59,205 nucleotides of DNA from Flavobacteriales bacterium (GTDB lineage Bacteria > Bacteroidota > Bacteroidia > Flavobacteriales_D > Crocinitomicaceae), in the NCBI GenBank assembly GCA_015665275.1, contig JADFAL010000037.1, positions 1 through 59,205 on the forward strand, in the 5' to 3' direction. Positions 17,226-26,876 of the stretch are shown piece by piece (the first letter of the stretch is position 1; every line of letters begins with the position of its first letter). The notes under the pieces are model-generated. The model worked only from the letters and a program-made list of their open reading frames with translations. It made no database searches and was not told the origin of the DNA. The translations under genes and the position numbers were made by a program.

Positions 17226-19430
17226 ATGAAAACTGTACTATACTCTCTGGCAGTGTCCGGCTCCTTATTGCTATCCGGAAACTTGACCGCACAGAACACA
17301 AAATCTGTAAACTACGCAGTCCAACCCGTAACAGAATCAACCGTGCTACAACACGGTGAATTACAAATCCAAGCGACAGATGCCATCTACTTTGAAATGG
17401 ATGAAGAGGCTTTGGTAGCTCAATTAGACGGAATTATGTTCCGCGAGGTTGGACAAGGATTCGTGGCAGAATTGAACTTCCCGCATTCGGATGGAACCTT
17501 CCATACGTACTATGCGAAAGCCAATCGCACCATGAGCTCAGGTTTGGCTGAGAACTACCCGGAACTTCATTCGTATGATGCTTACAATGGCGAAGGGCAT
17601 TTTGTAAAGTGGGACATTACACACAAAGGATTGCACGCGATGATTTTCCGCCCCGATGGCTCAACCATTTTTATTGACCCAGCAATTAAAGGGAATAACG
17701 ATTACTACATCGTTTACACGCGCGAGAACTTCGTAACAGACAAGGTTAGAGACTGTGAATTTAATAGTGATTTGGAGCCTTTGAATACTTCTATCGAACT
17801 CACTACGGGTGAAATCAAAGAATTCGGAACTTGTGAATTGCGCACGTATCGTTGTGCGATTGCTGCTACAGGAGAATACACTCAATTCCAAGGTGGAAGC
17901 TTGAATGACGCTCTTGCGGCTCAGGTTACCACAATGAACCGTGTGAACGGTATCTATGAGAAAGACATGGCGATCACAATGGAAATTGTTGCGAACAACG
18001 ACCAGATTGTTTACACAAACTCGGGGTCTGACCCATACTCTAACGGTAACACAGGAGCAATGATCCAAGAAGTTGTTACAGATATTAACGGCAATATTGG
18101 TTCATCTAACTACGATATCGGTCACGTTTTCGGAACGAACAGTGGTGGATTGGCTGGATTGGGTGTTGTTTGTTCTAGTAGTAAGGCACGCGGTGTAACA
18201 GGAAGTGGTGCTCCAGTTGGAGATCCATTCGATGTAGATTACGTAGCACATGAGATGGGACACCAGTTTGGTGCGAATCATACTCAGAACAACGATTGTA
18301 ACCGTAACAATGGAACGGCGATGGAGCCAGGAAGTGCAAGTACAATTATGGGATATGCAGGAATTTGTGCTCCGAACGTACAAAACAATAGCGACGATCA
18401 CTTCCACGGTGTAAGCCTTGAAGAAATGCACTTTGAAATCATGAGTTCTGGTCACCAATGTGAGGCCATCACTCCACTTTCCAACACAGCACCAACAATT
18501 ACAGCTACAAATGGTGGCGCTACTGTACCAGCGAGCACTCCATTTGCATTAACAGCAACAGTAACGGACCCAGATGGAGACCCAATTACATACAACTGGG
18601 AACAAATGGACAGTCAGTCAAGCACACAACCGCCAGTCGCAACTTCAACTGGAGGACCGAACTTCCGTAGCTGGCCTTCTGATAGTAGCCCAACACGTTA
18701 CTTCCCAAAATTATCTGCGGTTAAAAACAACGGCCCATTCACATGGGAACGCATTCCAAGTGTTTCTCGTACTATGAACTTCCGTGTAACAGTTCGTGAT
18801 AACGCTTCTGGGGCTGGAGGATGTAACGATCATGCAGACGTAACAGTAACAGTAGACGGAAACAGCGGTCCTTTCGAAGTTACTTCTCCGAACTCCTTAG
18901 GAATTGTTTGGTACGAAACGCAAACACGCACTGTAACTTGGGACATGGCAAATACAAACAATGCTCCGGTAAACTGTCAAAACGTAGATATCTTCTTGTC
19001 TATTGACGGAGGGAATAACTTCCCGATTACATTGGCGACTGGTGTTCCGAATACTGGAACAGCACAAGTCGTAGTTCCTTCGAACTTCACAAACATCGCA
19101 CGTGTAATGGTAATGAGTGAAGAAGGTACTTTCTTCGATATGTCGAACTTCAACTTCACAATCCTTGAGGCATTTGCCGGAATGGATGAAATCGTGAACG
19201 GAGATTTGGAATTGTATCCGAACCCAACTAATGACGTTGTAAACGCACTATGGACTGGAGATGTTCAGTCTATCGAATTGCTTGACATGCAAGGGAAGTC
19301 TTTGGAAACATTTGACGTATCCAATGTGAAAACAACTTCTATCAACCTTGAGGAGCTTAGCACTGGAGCTTACATGATTCGTGTAGCAAGCAGCGAGGGA
19401 ACCTCAACACATCAGGTGATTAAGAAATAA
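17226..19430 (+). CDS. Secreted reprolysin-like zinc metalloprotease with T9SS sorting domain
   Basis: A 734-residue secreted protease. Residues 1-22 form a signal peptide (cleavage after LTAQ). A propeptide runs to about residue 190. The metzincin catalytic domain is at about 200-415 with the zinc motif HEMGHQFGANHTQ (about 341-353; three zinc histidines and the catalytic Glu) and a Met-turn STIMGYAGIC (about 371-380). Cysteines suggest disulfides. Residues about 425-640 look like two Ig/PKD-like beta domains (TVTDPDGDPITYNWEQMD). The last about 75 residues are a type A T9SS sorting domain (LYPNPTNDVVNALW to HQVIKK), so it is exported through T9SS and attached or released at the surface. It carries its own terminator. 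Confidence 0.93.
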   Translation: MKTVLYSLAVSGSLLLSGNLTAQNTKSVNYAVQPVTESTVLQHGELQIQATDAIYFEMDEEALVAQLDGIMFREVGQGFVAELNFPHSDGTFHTYYAKANRTMSSGLAENYPELHSYDAYNGEGHFVKWDITHKGLHAMIFRPDGSTIFIDPAIKGNNDYYIVYTRENFVTDKVRDCEFNSDLEPLNTSIELTTGEIKEFGTCELRTYRCAIAATGEYTQFQGGSLNDALAAQVTTMNRVNGIYEKDMAITMEIVANNDQIVYTNSGSDPYSNGNTGAMIQEVVTDINGNIGSSNYDIGHVFGTNSGGLAGLGVVCSSSKARGVTGSGAPVGDPFDVDYVAHEMGHQFGANHTQNNDCNRNNGTAMEPGSASTIMGYAGICAPNVQNNSDDHFHGVSLEEMHFEIMSSGHQCEAITPLSNTAPTITATNGGATVPASTPFALTATVTDPDGDPITYNWEQMDSQSSTQPPVATSTGGPNFRSWPSDSSPTRYFPKLSAVKNNGPFTWERIPSVSRTMNFRVTVRDNASGAGGCNDHADVTVTVDGNSGPFEVTSPNSLGIVWYETQTRTVTWDMANTNNAPVNCQNVDIFLSIDGGNNFPITLATGVPNTGTAQVVVPSNFTNIARVMVMSEEGTFFDMSNFNFTILEAFAGMDEIVNGDLELYPNPTNDVVNALWTGDVQSIELLDMQGKSLETFDVSNVKTTSINLEELSTGAYMIRVASSEGTSTHQVIKK

Positions 19431-19456
19431 TAGAAATTATCTTATTGGTTTTTCAA

Positions 19457-19495
19457 AGCCACCGCGTCTTTTTTGGAGGACCGGCGGCTTTTTTT
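19457..19495 (+). terminator. Rho-independent terminator after the metalloprotease gene
   Basis: Stem AAGCCACCG (19457-19465) / CCGGCGGCTT (19481-19490) with one mismatch, followed by seven T. It begins 27 nt after the stop codon. Confidence 0.8.
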
Positions 19496-19497
19496 GT

Positions 19498-19741
19498 GTT
19501 GTTCATTTAGGCTTCGAGAGCCTCAGCCTACCGTCTAACAAAAATATCTACATCCTCGTTTTCCGAAGTACAAGGGACATTTTCAAGTACAACGAGTATT
19601 CCGAAGTACGTCGAGTATTCAAGGTACATCTCGACTCCGCTCGATGTACAAGAAGTTCTATCAGTAGACGTAGAGAGCCACATATCAGCTCATAGCGCTA
19701 CAAACTAGCTCCTTGGGTGAGTATAGCAGACTACAAACAAA
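19498..19741. repeat. Repeat-rich intergenic segment
   Basis: No gene is visible. The segment holds a lone copy of the dispersed arm CTTCGAGAGCCTCAG (19512-19526), a degenerate tandem array in which CGAGTATTC followed by AAGTAC or AGGTAC recurs at about 18-bp spacing (19593-19627), and a palindrome GTACATC (19624-19630) / GATGTAC (19643-19649) around a TCGACTCCGCTC centre. Such TCGA-centred palindromes are typical spacer repeats in flavobacterial genomes, as far as I recall. Confidence 0.6.
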
Positions 19742-19767
19742 AAAAGGGCCGCCTTGCGGCGACCCTT
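19742..19767 (-). terminator. Likely terminator for the PKD-repeat gene
   Basis: Imperfect stem AGGGCCGC / GCGGCGACCCT around CTT, followed on the minus strand by T residues (plus-strand AAAAAAAGG at 19740-19748). It lies 23 nt beyond the stop of the gene ending at 19790. Confidence 0.7.
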
Positions 19768-19789
19768 CGAATTATGATAGTATCTTCTT

Positions 19790-21730
19790 TTAGTGAATCA
19801 CTTCAATCGATGTGATTTTCACTGCACCGTCTTCTTGAATAGCGCGAAGCGTGTAATGTCCTTCTGCTAATTGAGAAGTCTTTACCTCCACTGTTTTTGC
19901 GTTACACTCATTGCTAACAACCATGCGTCCTGTCATATCCATCAACTCTAAACGAACGATGTTGTGGTTGGATAAGATGTTCAAGACATCATTTGCGGGG
20001 TTTGGATACGCCACAAATGAATCGCCTTCCAAATCCAAGAGACCAATAGTTGAAACTGTTACTGTTTGAGTTGTGGTATCTGCACCACAATCATCGGTAA
20101 CAATTAATGTCACTGTGTACATATTGTTTGCGGTATACGTGTGGTTTACGTCCATCGTGGTGTACGTAGTTCCATCACCCATATCCCAGCTGTACGTTGT
20201 GTTTGTGCTTGATGTAGATGTATTTGTAAACCCAAACGTAGGCTCTGAACCTGATTGCGTGAATCCAGCCACTGGATCAACACACCCGTTGTTTACAGTA
20301 ACTGTCGAAGTAACTGTCGATGTTCCACAATCATCTGTGATGGTCAAAGTAACCGTATAAGTTCCGTTGTCAATATACGTGTGTGTTGGGTTTTGTTGAG
20401 TAGACGTGTTCCCATCTCCGAAATCCCAAGAATACGTTACAATTCCCGTTGTTGTGGAACCATCTGTAAAATCGAAAGATGGATCGTTGTTCGTTTCAGA
20501 GAAAGCAGCCGTTGGGTTGTTACATACTGTTACTGTGATCGTTGCACAGGTTGAATCCACCCCGCAATCTGTTACTGCTGTCAAACAAACAGTATAGTTT
20601 CCAGATGATGCATAGGTATGCGATGGGTTTTGCTGTGTCGAAGTGTTACCATCACCGAAATCCCACAACCAATTTGTAATTGCTGCACTAGAAGTAGAGT
20701 TGTCTGTGAAGTTCACTACTCCCGCACCAGCAGGAACTGAAGACCATTGCGTATTCAAATCGTCGCCAATAAATGTTGAGTCTACGTCTACACAAGTCGA
20801 TGTCCATCCAAATAATGTATCTGTAAGATACACTGTGTAACCCAAAGTAGTGTTCGCGTATGTATTCGCAGTATCGATCGCGTTTCCGCCACCACCGTCA
20901 CCAAAGTCCCAAGTATAACTGAGCGGTGTAAGGTTCAAGAATGCTGCAAGGTTGTACATGCGATCTTGAAGAATAGGAGACGAATTGTTTGTGAAGTTTA
21001 TCGTTGGCCCTCCTGAAAAACAGTCGGCTGAAGGGGTAAAGTCGGAATCCATGGTATAACTTACCAAAGGATAGAACAAGGCATCCGAGTCGAATATCGT
21101 TCCTGCAACATTGACACCGTAAGAACGTGTCCAAGTACCGAACAAATCAAGACTACACAACCATTCTTGACCACCATCAGCAGGAGAAGCTGCATAATCG
21201 CTGAAGATCATTCCAACGCCATTTGGAGAGTTGTTCGAAACAACAACAACGTAAGGTTGTGTAACCGTAATCGCTGGCATGTTTGCAAACTTGCTTAAAA
21301 TATCAAGGTTCCCTCCGCCAAAGTTCGTGTCAACAAGTACTGTTGAAGTCACTAAAGGCAATCCAGAAGGCATTGAATCGGTTCCAGCAGTGTAAATTTG
21401 TACCGTTACGTTTTGAGTGATTCCTCCTGTAACGTCAATCTTGTACGCGTAAAATTCAACCCCGGTAATCGTTAATGGTTGAGGGCAATTGTAGTATTGT
21501 GAGACCCCCTGCGCCGATGTAGCATTGTTGATGCTAATAGCTTGTAATCCTGTTGCCTTCTGCAAGGTATAAAGAACCGTGTCAGGGCCACAAGAGGTTG
21601 ATTTTGAGTTCGATTGAACTGCCTGTATATCAGACGAACGTGGTTCAAATTGAACATCAGCGCCGGTTTCTACCAACTGGGAATACCCCAGAAATGGCAC
21701 TAGCGCCAATGCGAGTAGTAGTGTTTTCAT
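19790..21730 (-). CDS. Secreted PKD-repeat protein with T9SS sorting domain
   Basis: A 646-residue surface or secreted protein. Residues 1-17 are a signal peptide (LLLALALVPFLGYSQ). An N-terminal beta-rich domain of about 190 residues (ITGVEFYAYKIDVTGG, VTVQIYTAGTDSMPSGLPL) precedes four PKD-type domains with the hallmark WDFGDG or WDMGDG (at about residues 276, 360, 440 and 520). The second and third repeats share WDFGDGNTSTQQNP almost word for word, which suggests recent internal duplication. The C-terminal about 75 residues are a type A T9SS sorting domain (AYPNPANDVLNILS, LMDMTGRMVVS). PKD arrays usually act as spacers or adhesive modules; no catalytic domain is evident. Confidence 0.9.
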   Translation of the reverse strand: MKTLLLALALVPFLGYSQLVETGADVQFEPRSSDIQAVQSNSKSTSCGPDTVLYTLQKATGLQAISINNATSAQGVSQYYNCPQPLTITGVEFYAYKIDVTGGITQNVTVQIYTAGTDSMPSGLPLVTSTVLVDTNFGGGNLDILSKFANMPAITVTQPYVVVVSNNSPNGVGMIFSDYAASPADGGQEWLCSLDLFGTWTRSYGVNVAGTIFDSDALFYPLVSYTMDSDFTPSADCFSGGPTINFTNNSSPILQDRMYNLAAFLNLTPLSYTWDFGDGGGGNAIDTANTYANTTLGYTVYLTDTLFGWTSTCVDVDSTFIGDDLNTQWSSVPAGAGVVNFTDNSTSSAAITNWLWDFGDGNTSTQQNPSHTYASSGNYTVCLTAVTDCGVDSTCATITVTVCNNPTAAFSETNNDPSFDFTDGSTTTGIVTYSWDFGDGNTSTQQNPTHTYIDNGTYTVTLTITDDCGTSTVTSTVTVNNGCVDPVAGFTQSGSEPTFGFTNTSTSSTNTTYSWDMGDGTTYTTMDVNHTYTANNMYTVTLIVTDDCGADTTTQTVTVSTIGLLDLEGDSFVAYPNPANDVLNILSNHNIVRLELMDMTGRMVVSNECNAKTVEVKTSQLAEGHYTLRAIQEDGAVKITSIEVIH

Positions 21731-21857
21731 AAGATTAATTATTTAAGGTTGCATGCAAAATTACGAAATAACCCATTGAGTAACTAGGATAAAATGATCA
21801 TTACCAGACAATAGAAGCTTATCCCGTTAATAGTTCCATCTATATTGGAATAAATCC

Positions 21858-21865
21858 TAAATTTG
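21858..21865 (+). promoter_or_regulatory. TAAATTTG -7 element before gpsA
   Basis: Matches TAnnTTTG and ends 16 nt before the gpsA ATG. No convincing -33 element was seen at the usual spacing. Confidence 0.45.
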
Positions 21866-21881
21866 TTTCGCAACACAGTAA

Positions 21882-22880
21882 ATGAGCGCACAGAAGAAAA
21901 TAGCCGTAATCGGCGGTGGTAGCTGGGCAACAGCCCTTGTAAAGATTTTGTGCAACAATGTACCATCTGTTGGGTGGTATATGCGAAATGAACAAGCTGT
22001 GGAGCACATCCACAAGTTCAAACACAACCCAAATTACCTTCAATCAGTTGAATTTCAGCTGGATAAAATTGAAGTTAGCACCGATTTGGTGAAAATAGTA
22101 GAACCCGCTGATATTATTATTATCGCGACGCCTTCTGCCTTTTTGGTGGATTTATTCGAAGACTTTCCAAAAGAATTGCTCCAAGACAAAATAGTGTTCT
22201 CTGCTGTGAAGGGAATTATTCCGGAATTCAATGCCATTCCCGCTCGATTCATTCACAAAACATTTGGCACACCTTATGACAATATTGGAATCATCTGCGG
22301 GCCATGTCATGCAGAAGAGGTCGCTCTCGAGCGTCTATCTTACCTAACGATTGCTTGTCAGGACGAGGATATCTGTGAAGAAGTAGCGGAATTGGTGCGA
22401 TGCCGATATATTCAGGCTACGGTTTCCGACGATTTGTTCGGGACTGAAATCTCGGCAGTTTTGAAGAACGTATATGCCATTGCTTCTGGAATTTGTGCAG
22501 GATTAGGATACGGAGATAACTTCCAGTCTGTTCTAATCTCCAATGCGATTCAAGAAATTGAGAACCTCATCGATGAAATGAGCCCCATTCACCGCGATGT
22601 GAAATCATCGGCATATCTGGGAGATTTACTTGTTACAGCCTATTCCAAATTCTCTCGAAATCGATCTTTCGGATTCATGATTGGTAAAGGATACTCAGTG
22701 AAAACAGCGCAGATGGAGATGGACATGGTAGCTGAGGGGTATTACGCAACAAAAAGCGTCATGGAAATCAAGAAGAAATTCCAGGTTGATATGCCCATTG
22801 TTGAGGCGGTGCACAACATTCTGTACGAACGCATCTCACCGGTAATCGAGATGAGAATTTTAACAGATAAGTTAAGTTAG
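21882..22880 (+). CDS. gpsA: NAD(P)-dependent glycerol-3-phosphate dehydrogenase
   Basis: A 332-residue cytoplasmic enzyme that reduces dihydroxyacetone phosphate to sn-glycerol 3-phosphate, the backbone for phospholipid synthesis. The N-terminal Rossmann fold carries VIGGGSWATALVKIL (residues 6-20) for the dinucleotide. FSAVKGI places a conserved lysine at 110, and GPCHAEEV corresponds to the GPxxAxE block. The second catalytic lysine is in EISAVLKNVYAIASGICAGLGYGDN, also diagnostic for GpsA. Length is normal for the family. Aspartate kinase follows 76 bp downstream with its own promoter-like element. Confidence 0.95.
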   Translation: MSAQKKIAVIGGGSWATALVKILCNNVPSVGWYMRNEQAVEHIHKFKHNPNYLQSVEFQLDKIEVSTDLVKIVEPADIIIIATPSAFLVDLFEDFPKELLQDKIVFSAVKGIIPEFNAIPARFIHKTFGTPYDNIGIICGPCHAEEVALERLSYLTIACQDEDICEEVAELVRCRYIQATVSDDLFGTEISAVLKNVYAIASGICAGLGYGDNFQSVLISNAIQEIENLIDEMSPIHRDVKSSAYLGDLLVTAYSKFSRNRSFGFMIGKGYSVKTAQMEMDMVAEGYYATKSVMEIKKKFQVDMPIVEAVHNILYERISPVIEMRILTDKLS

Positions 22881-22933
22881 AAACTTTTTGTGATATTTTT
22901 AAACTGGTTTTCCCGTTGGAAGGCTATAATTCC

Positions 22934-22941
22934 TACATTTG
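22934..22941 (+). promoter_or_regulatory. TACATTTG -7 element before aspartate kinase
   Basis: Exact TAnnTTTG match ending 15 nt before the ATG at 22957; a TTG at 22916-22918 may serve as the -33 element, though the spacing of 15 nt is short. Its position also argues against the upstream TTG at 22939 as the translation start. Confidence 0.5.
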
Positions 22942-22956
22942 CCGAAAATCGCGCGC

Positions 22957-24234
22957 ATGAAAGTGTTCAAATTTGGTGGTGCTTCCGTAAAAGATGCTGC
23001 AGCAGTGCAGAACGTAGCGGATATTTTGCAACTCTTCGATGGAGAGAAATTGGCAATCGTAATCTCAGCGATGGGGAAAACGACCAATGCCATGGAGCAA
23101 ATTGCACAGGCTTATTGGGAGCGCGACTCATCTACTTTTAAGGAGCGCGTTGAAGAACGACGATTGTTCCATTTGGACATCATGCATTCATTGTTCGCAG
23201 ACAAAAGCGCACCAATTTTTCAAGAAATCAACTCCATATTTGACCAATTAACGGCCCATTTTGATGATTTGATTTCGGAAAACTTCGATTTCGAGTACGA
23301 TCAAATTGTATCCTTTGGAGAAATCGTTTCTACAAAAATCATCGCGGCGTATCTGTCTTCAAGAGGTTTGTCTTGTCAATGGGCAGATGCACGTGAATTG
23401 ATCGCAACAGATCGCAAATTCCGCGAAGCAGAAGTTGATTGGGAATTATCCATCAGTCATTTCGAAAAACGCTTCTTGCCACAATATGCATCTGTTGATA
23501 TTCAAATTACGCAGGGGTTTATTGGTTCAAATGATAAGTCCACTACGACTCTAGGCCGCGAAGGTTCTGACTTCACCGCCGGAATCATTGCCTATTGCTG
23601 TGATGCCGAAAGCGTGACCATTTGGAAAGATGTTCCGGGTATGTTGAATGCCGACCCAAAGTGGTTTGATAATACGGTGAAATTAGATCAGATTTCGTTT
23701 CGTGAGGCAATTGAACTTTCGTATTACGGAGCATCGGTTATCCACCCGAAAACGGTAAAACCACTGCAAAACAAAAACATTCCACTTCACGTAAAATCCT
23801 TTGTGAATCCGAATGAGGAAGGAACGGTGATTCAGAAATCTACGTCCAGCGATCATTTGATCCCATCTTTCATTTTTAAAATGGATCAAGTGCTTTTCTC
23901 ATTCACACCAAAGGATTTCTCCTTCATCGTGGAAAAGAATCTCAGTGACATTTTTGATCGCCTATCGAAAGTAAATGCTAAGATCAATCTTATGCAGAAC
24001 TCGGCCTTGAGTTTCTCTATTTTGGTAGATGCCCAGAAAGTTGATATCCAGAAAATTCAACAGGAGTTCGAAGATTCCTACCAAGTGAAGTTCAACGAAG
24101 GGTTGGAATTGGTAACCATCCGCCATTACGACCAAGCGACCATTGATCGTGTTACCACCGACAAAGACGTTTTGCTTCAGCAGAAAACACGTGAAACCGC
24201 TCGTTTAATTGTCAAGCAGAAGATCCTTATTTAG
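22957..24234 (+). CDS. lysC: Aspartate kinase (monofunctional)
   Basis: A 425-residue enzyme phosphorylating L-aspartate, the first step to lysine, methionine, threonine and diaminopimelate. The start is the ATG giving MKVFKFGGASVKD, whose KFGGASV is the N-terminal kinase signature (Ala in place of the usual Thr). The second signature is TTLGREGSDFTAGIIAY. The substrate and ATP region VTIWKDVPGMLNADPKW follows. The C-terminal about 130 residues fit two ACT domains for feedback control. There is no homoserine dehydrogenase fusion. The gene symbol indicates the function; which regulatory amino acid it senses cannot be told. Confidence 0.92.
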   Translation: MKVFKFGGASVKDAAAVQNVADILQLFDGEKLAIVISAMGKTTNAMEQIAQAYWERDSSTFKERVEERRLFHLDIMHSLFADKSAPIFQEINSIFDQLTAHFDDLISENFDFEYDQIVSFGEIVSTKIIAAYLSSRGLSCQWADARELIATDRKFREAEVDWELSISHFEKRFLPQYASVDIQITQGFIGSNDKSTTTLGREGSDFTAGIIAYCCDAESVTIWKDVPGMLNADPKWFDNTVKLDQISFREAIELSYYGASVIHPKTVKPLQNKNIPLHVKSFVNPNEEGTVIQKSTSSDHLIPSFIFKMDQVLFSFTPKDFSFIVEKNLSDIFDRLSKVNAKINLMQNSALSFSILVDAQKVDIQKIQQEFEDSYQVKFNEGLELVTIRHYDQATIDRVTTDKDVLLQQKTRETARLIVKQKILI

Positions 24235-24351
24235 AGATAATCGACTCGCTTCTTTCTTCGACTTCAGCATGTGAATAGGTTCTCGAGGTAAATAAAATCA
24301 AAAGTCTAGTTCGTTGCGCTGAGTCTGTGTCACATGCCAACTCCCGCTGCA

Positions 24352-26094
24352 CTAAATTCTGCTTTGATACGTAAACAGCTTGTGGTAACGACCTTCCTTT
24401 GCCAGAAGTTCATCGTGCTTGCCTTGCTCCGCAATTTTCCCTTCTTCAATCACCAGAATTTGATCCGCCTGACGAATCGTACTCAAACGGTGAGCGATAA
24501 CAAACGTTGTTCGATCTTTCATCAATTCATTCAAACTTTTCTGAATGAACGCTTCACTTTCCGTATCCAAATTAGAAGTAGCCTCGTCTAGAATTAAAAT
24601 TTTCGGATCCGCTAGTAACGCTCGGGCGATGGATAATCGCTGTCGCTGCCCTCCGGATAGTTTCACACCTCTCTCACCAATCACGGTGTCCAGTCCATCT
24701 TCAAAATGATCTGTGAACTCATCCACATAAGCGCCCTTAACTGCCGACATCAATTCTTCCTCTGAGGCGTCTGGACGTGGGAATAGAATATTATCTCGCA
24801 CTGTTCCTTCAAACAGAAAGTCGTCTTGCAGTACAACCCCTAGGTTCTGACGATAACTTTTAAGGTTGACTTTAGAAAGATCATTGTTGTCTAATTTCAC
24901 CTGGCCAGAATCCGGATTCAGAAATGTAGCTACCAATCCCGCGATGGTAGATTTACCGGAACCGGAAGACCCCACCAATGCAGTAACACTTCCGGCTGGA
25001 GCCTTGAAGGAGATATTGTGCAACACCTCTTTGCTTTCTTCGTAACTGAAGGAAACATCGTCGAATTCAACATCACCATGGATTTCCGCTAGGAAATTAG
25101 TTCGTACGGCAGGATCGTCTTCTTCGTCCATATTTAAAAGTTCTTGGGTGCGATCCAAGCCCGCCATGGCTTCTGTTAGTTGACTTCCGATGTTGCCCAT
25201 TTGAACGATGGGCGCAATCATGAATGCCAAGTACAACATAAATGCAATAAACTCTCCTGCCTCTAGCGTTCCACCCATCATGTAATAGGTGCCGAGCCCC
25301 ATAATTCCAGTTGAAGCCAGACCGATCAAAAACACAGATGAACTCTGGATTAATGCTGTAGCAGTCAGACTTTTCTTTACATTTTGATACAAGGTATCTA
25401 CTCCTTTTTCGAAGTTTTTATTCTCTTGCTCTTCTGCATTAAACGCTTTAATCACTCGTGCGCCACCCAGCGTTTCCGTGAGTCGACCTTTAACATCCGC
25501 ATTTATTTTACCTCGATCCCGAAAGATGGGGCGAACATAACCAAATGCTTTTAGCATTACAATCCCGAAAATAATTACGGGCACCAAAGCAGCTATTGTC
25601 ATTACCCAGTTGATGTTAACTAGAATAACGATGGTGGCAATTGCTGTAATTGTTCCTCCTACTAGTTGGACAAATCCGGTTCCTACAAGATTTCGTACTC
25701 CTTCAACGTCACTCATTACCCTTGATACTAGCGCACCAGATTTTTGGTTGTCGAAGAAGTTGATGGGTAACTTCATTATCTTTTTTTGCACCTGAACGCG
25801 CATTTGCGAGATCATGAGTTGTGCTTGCACGCTGAGCAATCGGGTTAAGCTGAAGGATGAAATAGCTTGAATTAAAATAGCCGCAGCAACAACTAATAAG
25901 ACCAACCAGAGCAAGTCTACATCGTTATTTTTAGCTACATCGTCAACCAAAACTTGTGTAGCACCGGGCATAATAAGACCTGCAGCACTTCGTATCAAAA
26001 TGAGAACCAATCCCAAACTCAACATTTTTCTACGGGGCCAGATATATTCTTTGAATGCCCATTTGAAGGACACATTTTTTTTCTTATCACTCAT
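24352..26094 (-). CDS. ABC exporter, fused permease and ATPase (MsbA/lipid-multidrug type)
   Basis: A 580-residue half-transporter that acts as a homodimer in the inner membrane. Residues about 20-310 form a six-helix type IV exporter domain. The nucleotide-binding domain at about 340-575 has Walker A GSSGSGKST (about 378-386), a Q-loop (VVLQDDFLFEGTVRDN), the signature LSGGQRQR (about 484-491), Walker B KILILDEATSNLD and the H-loop VIAHRLST. This architecture exports lipids, peptides or drugs; substrate is not predictable. It is divergently oriented from the CDF transporter gene, 89 bp away from that gene's likely start. Confidence 0.93.
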   Translation of the reverse strand: MSDKKKNVSFKWAFKEYIWPRRKMLSLGLVLILIRSAAGLIMPGATQVLVDDVAKNNDVDLLWLVLLVVAAAILIQAISSFSLTRLLSVQAQLMISQMRVQVQKKIMKLPINFFDNQKSGALVSRVMSDVEGVRNLVGTGFVQLVGGTITAIATIVILVNINWVMTIAALVPVIIFGIVMLKAFGYVRPIFRDRGKINADVKGRLTETLGGARVIKAFNAEEQENKNFEKGVDTLYQNVKKSLTATALIQSSSVFLIGLASTGIMGLGTYYMMGGTLEAGEFIAFMLYLAFMIAPIVQMGNIGSQLTEAMAGLDRTQELLNMDEEDDPAVRTNFLAEIHGDVEFDDVSFSYEESKEVLHNISFKAPAGSVTALVGSSGSGKSTIAGLVATFLNPDSGQVKLDNNDLSKVNLKSYRQNLGVVLQDDFLFEGTVRDNILFPRPDASEEELMSAVKGAYVDEFTDHFEDGLDTVIGERGVKLSGGQRQRLSIARALLADPKILILDEATSNLDTESEAFIQKSLNELMKDRTTFVIAHRLSTIRQADQILVIEEGKIAEQGKHDELLAKEGRYHKLFTYQSRI

Positions 26095-26183
26095 GCTTGA
26101 CCGGCGTCGAATATTGCGCCAAAGTGATTTTCATGCCATTTCGTCATGATAATTCAAATTATGCACTTATTTTCATAATTGCA

Positions 26184-26876
26184 ATGGGCGGAACGCACTC
26201 ACATCAAGCCTCTAAAAATCTCAAGGCGGCCTTCTTTTTGAATTTGGCTTTTACCATTTTCGAATTCATCGGAGGATTGTATACGAATAGTATTGCGCTG
26301 ACTTCGGATGCATTGCACGACGTGGGCGACACCTTCTCATTGGGTTCTGCATGGTATCTTGAAAATCTTTCTAAAAGGAAACCCGACACCAAGTTTTCGT
26401 TCGGATATGCGCGCTTTTCCTTGCTTGGAGCTTTGATCAATGGCATCATCTTAATTGTGGGCTCTATATTCGTGATTTGGCAAGGAATAGAACGGTTGAT
26501 TCACCCGGAGGAAACGGACGCTGCTGGAATGATCTTTTTTGCAGTTGTTGGAGTAGCAGTGAATGCCTATGCAGCCTGGCGATTGATGGGCGGAAAAACA
26601 CTGAACGAGCAAGTAATGTCTTGGCACCTCATTGAAGATGTTTTGGGTTGGGTAGCCGTGTTGATCGCTGCGATTGTTATGTACTTTAAAGATGTCCCAT
26701 TTCTGGATCCGGCCCTTTCCTTATTCATTGCAGCATTTATTCTTTATGGTGTTTTCAAGCGATTACGGAAAACTTTGATCGTGTTTCTGCAAGGCGTCCC
26801 AGCAGACATTGACTTGGTGAAGCGTTACTCTGTCGTGCGGATGAATGGGTCCATAAATTCCTGTTGTAGTCATTAA
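26184..26876 (+). pseudogene. CDF (cation diffusion facilitator) transporter, 3'-truncated
   Basis: From the ATG at 26184 the frame encodes the complete membrane part of a zinc-type CDF antiporter: six helices, an N-terminal HSH, the helix-2 site DALHDVGD and the helix-5 site HLIEDV (HxxxD), which together form the Zn(II) transport site. The family then continues with a cytoplasmic metal-binding domain of roughly 80 residues after LQGVPADIDL. Here the sequence changes after about residue 212 to a short unrelated tail ending in SCCSH, encoded opposite a minus-strand gene. The dimerisation domain is therefore missing. Either a deletion joined two convergent genes near 26815-26835 or the assembly is wrong at that point. 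Confidence 0.75.

Noticed and set aside
26097-26183. TTG at 26097 as start of the CDF gene
   Set aside because: It would begin 2 nt from the divergent ABC gene start, and the family-like N-terminus (MGGTHSHQ) begins at the ATG at 26184.
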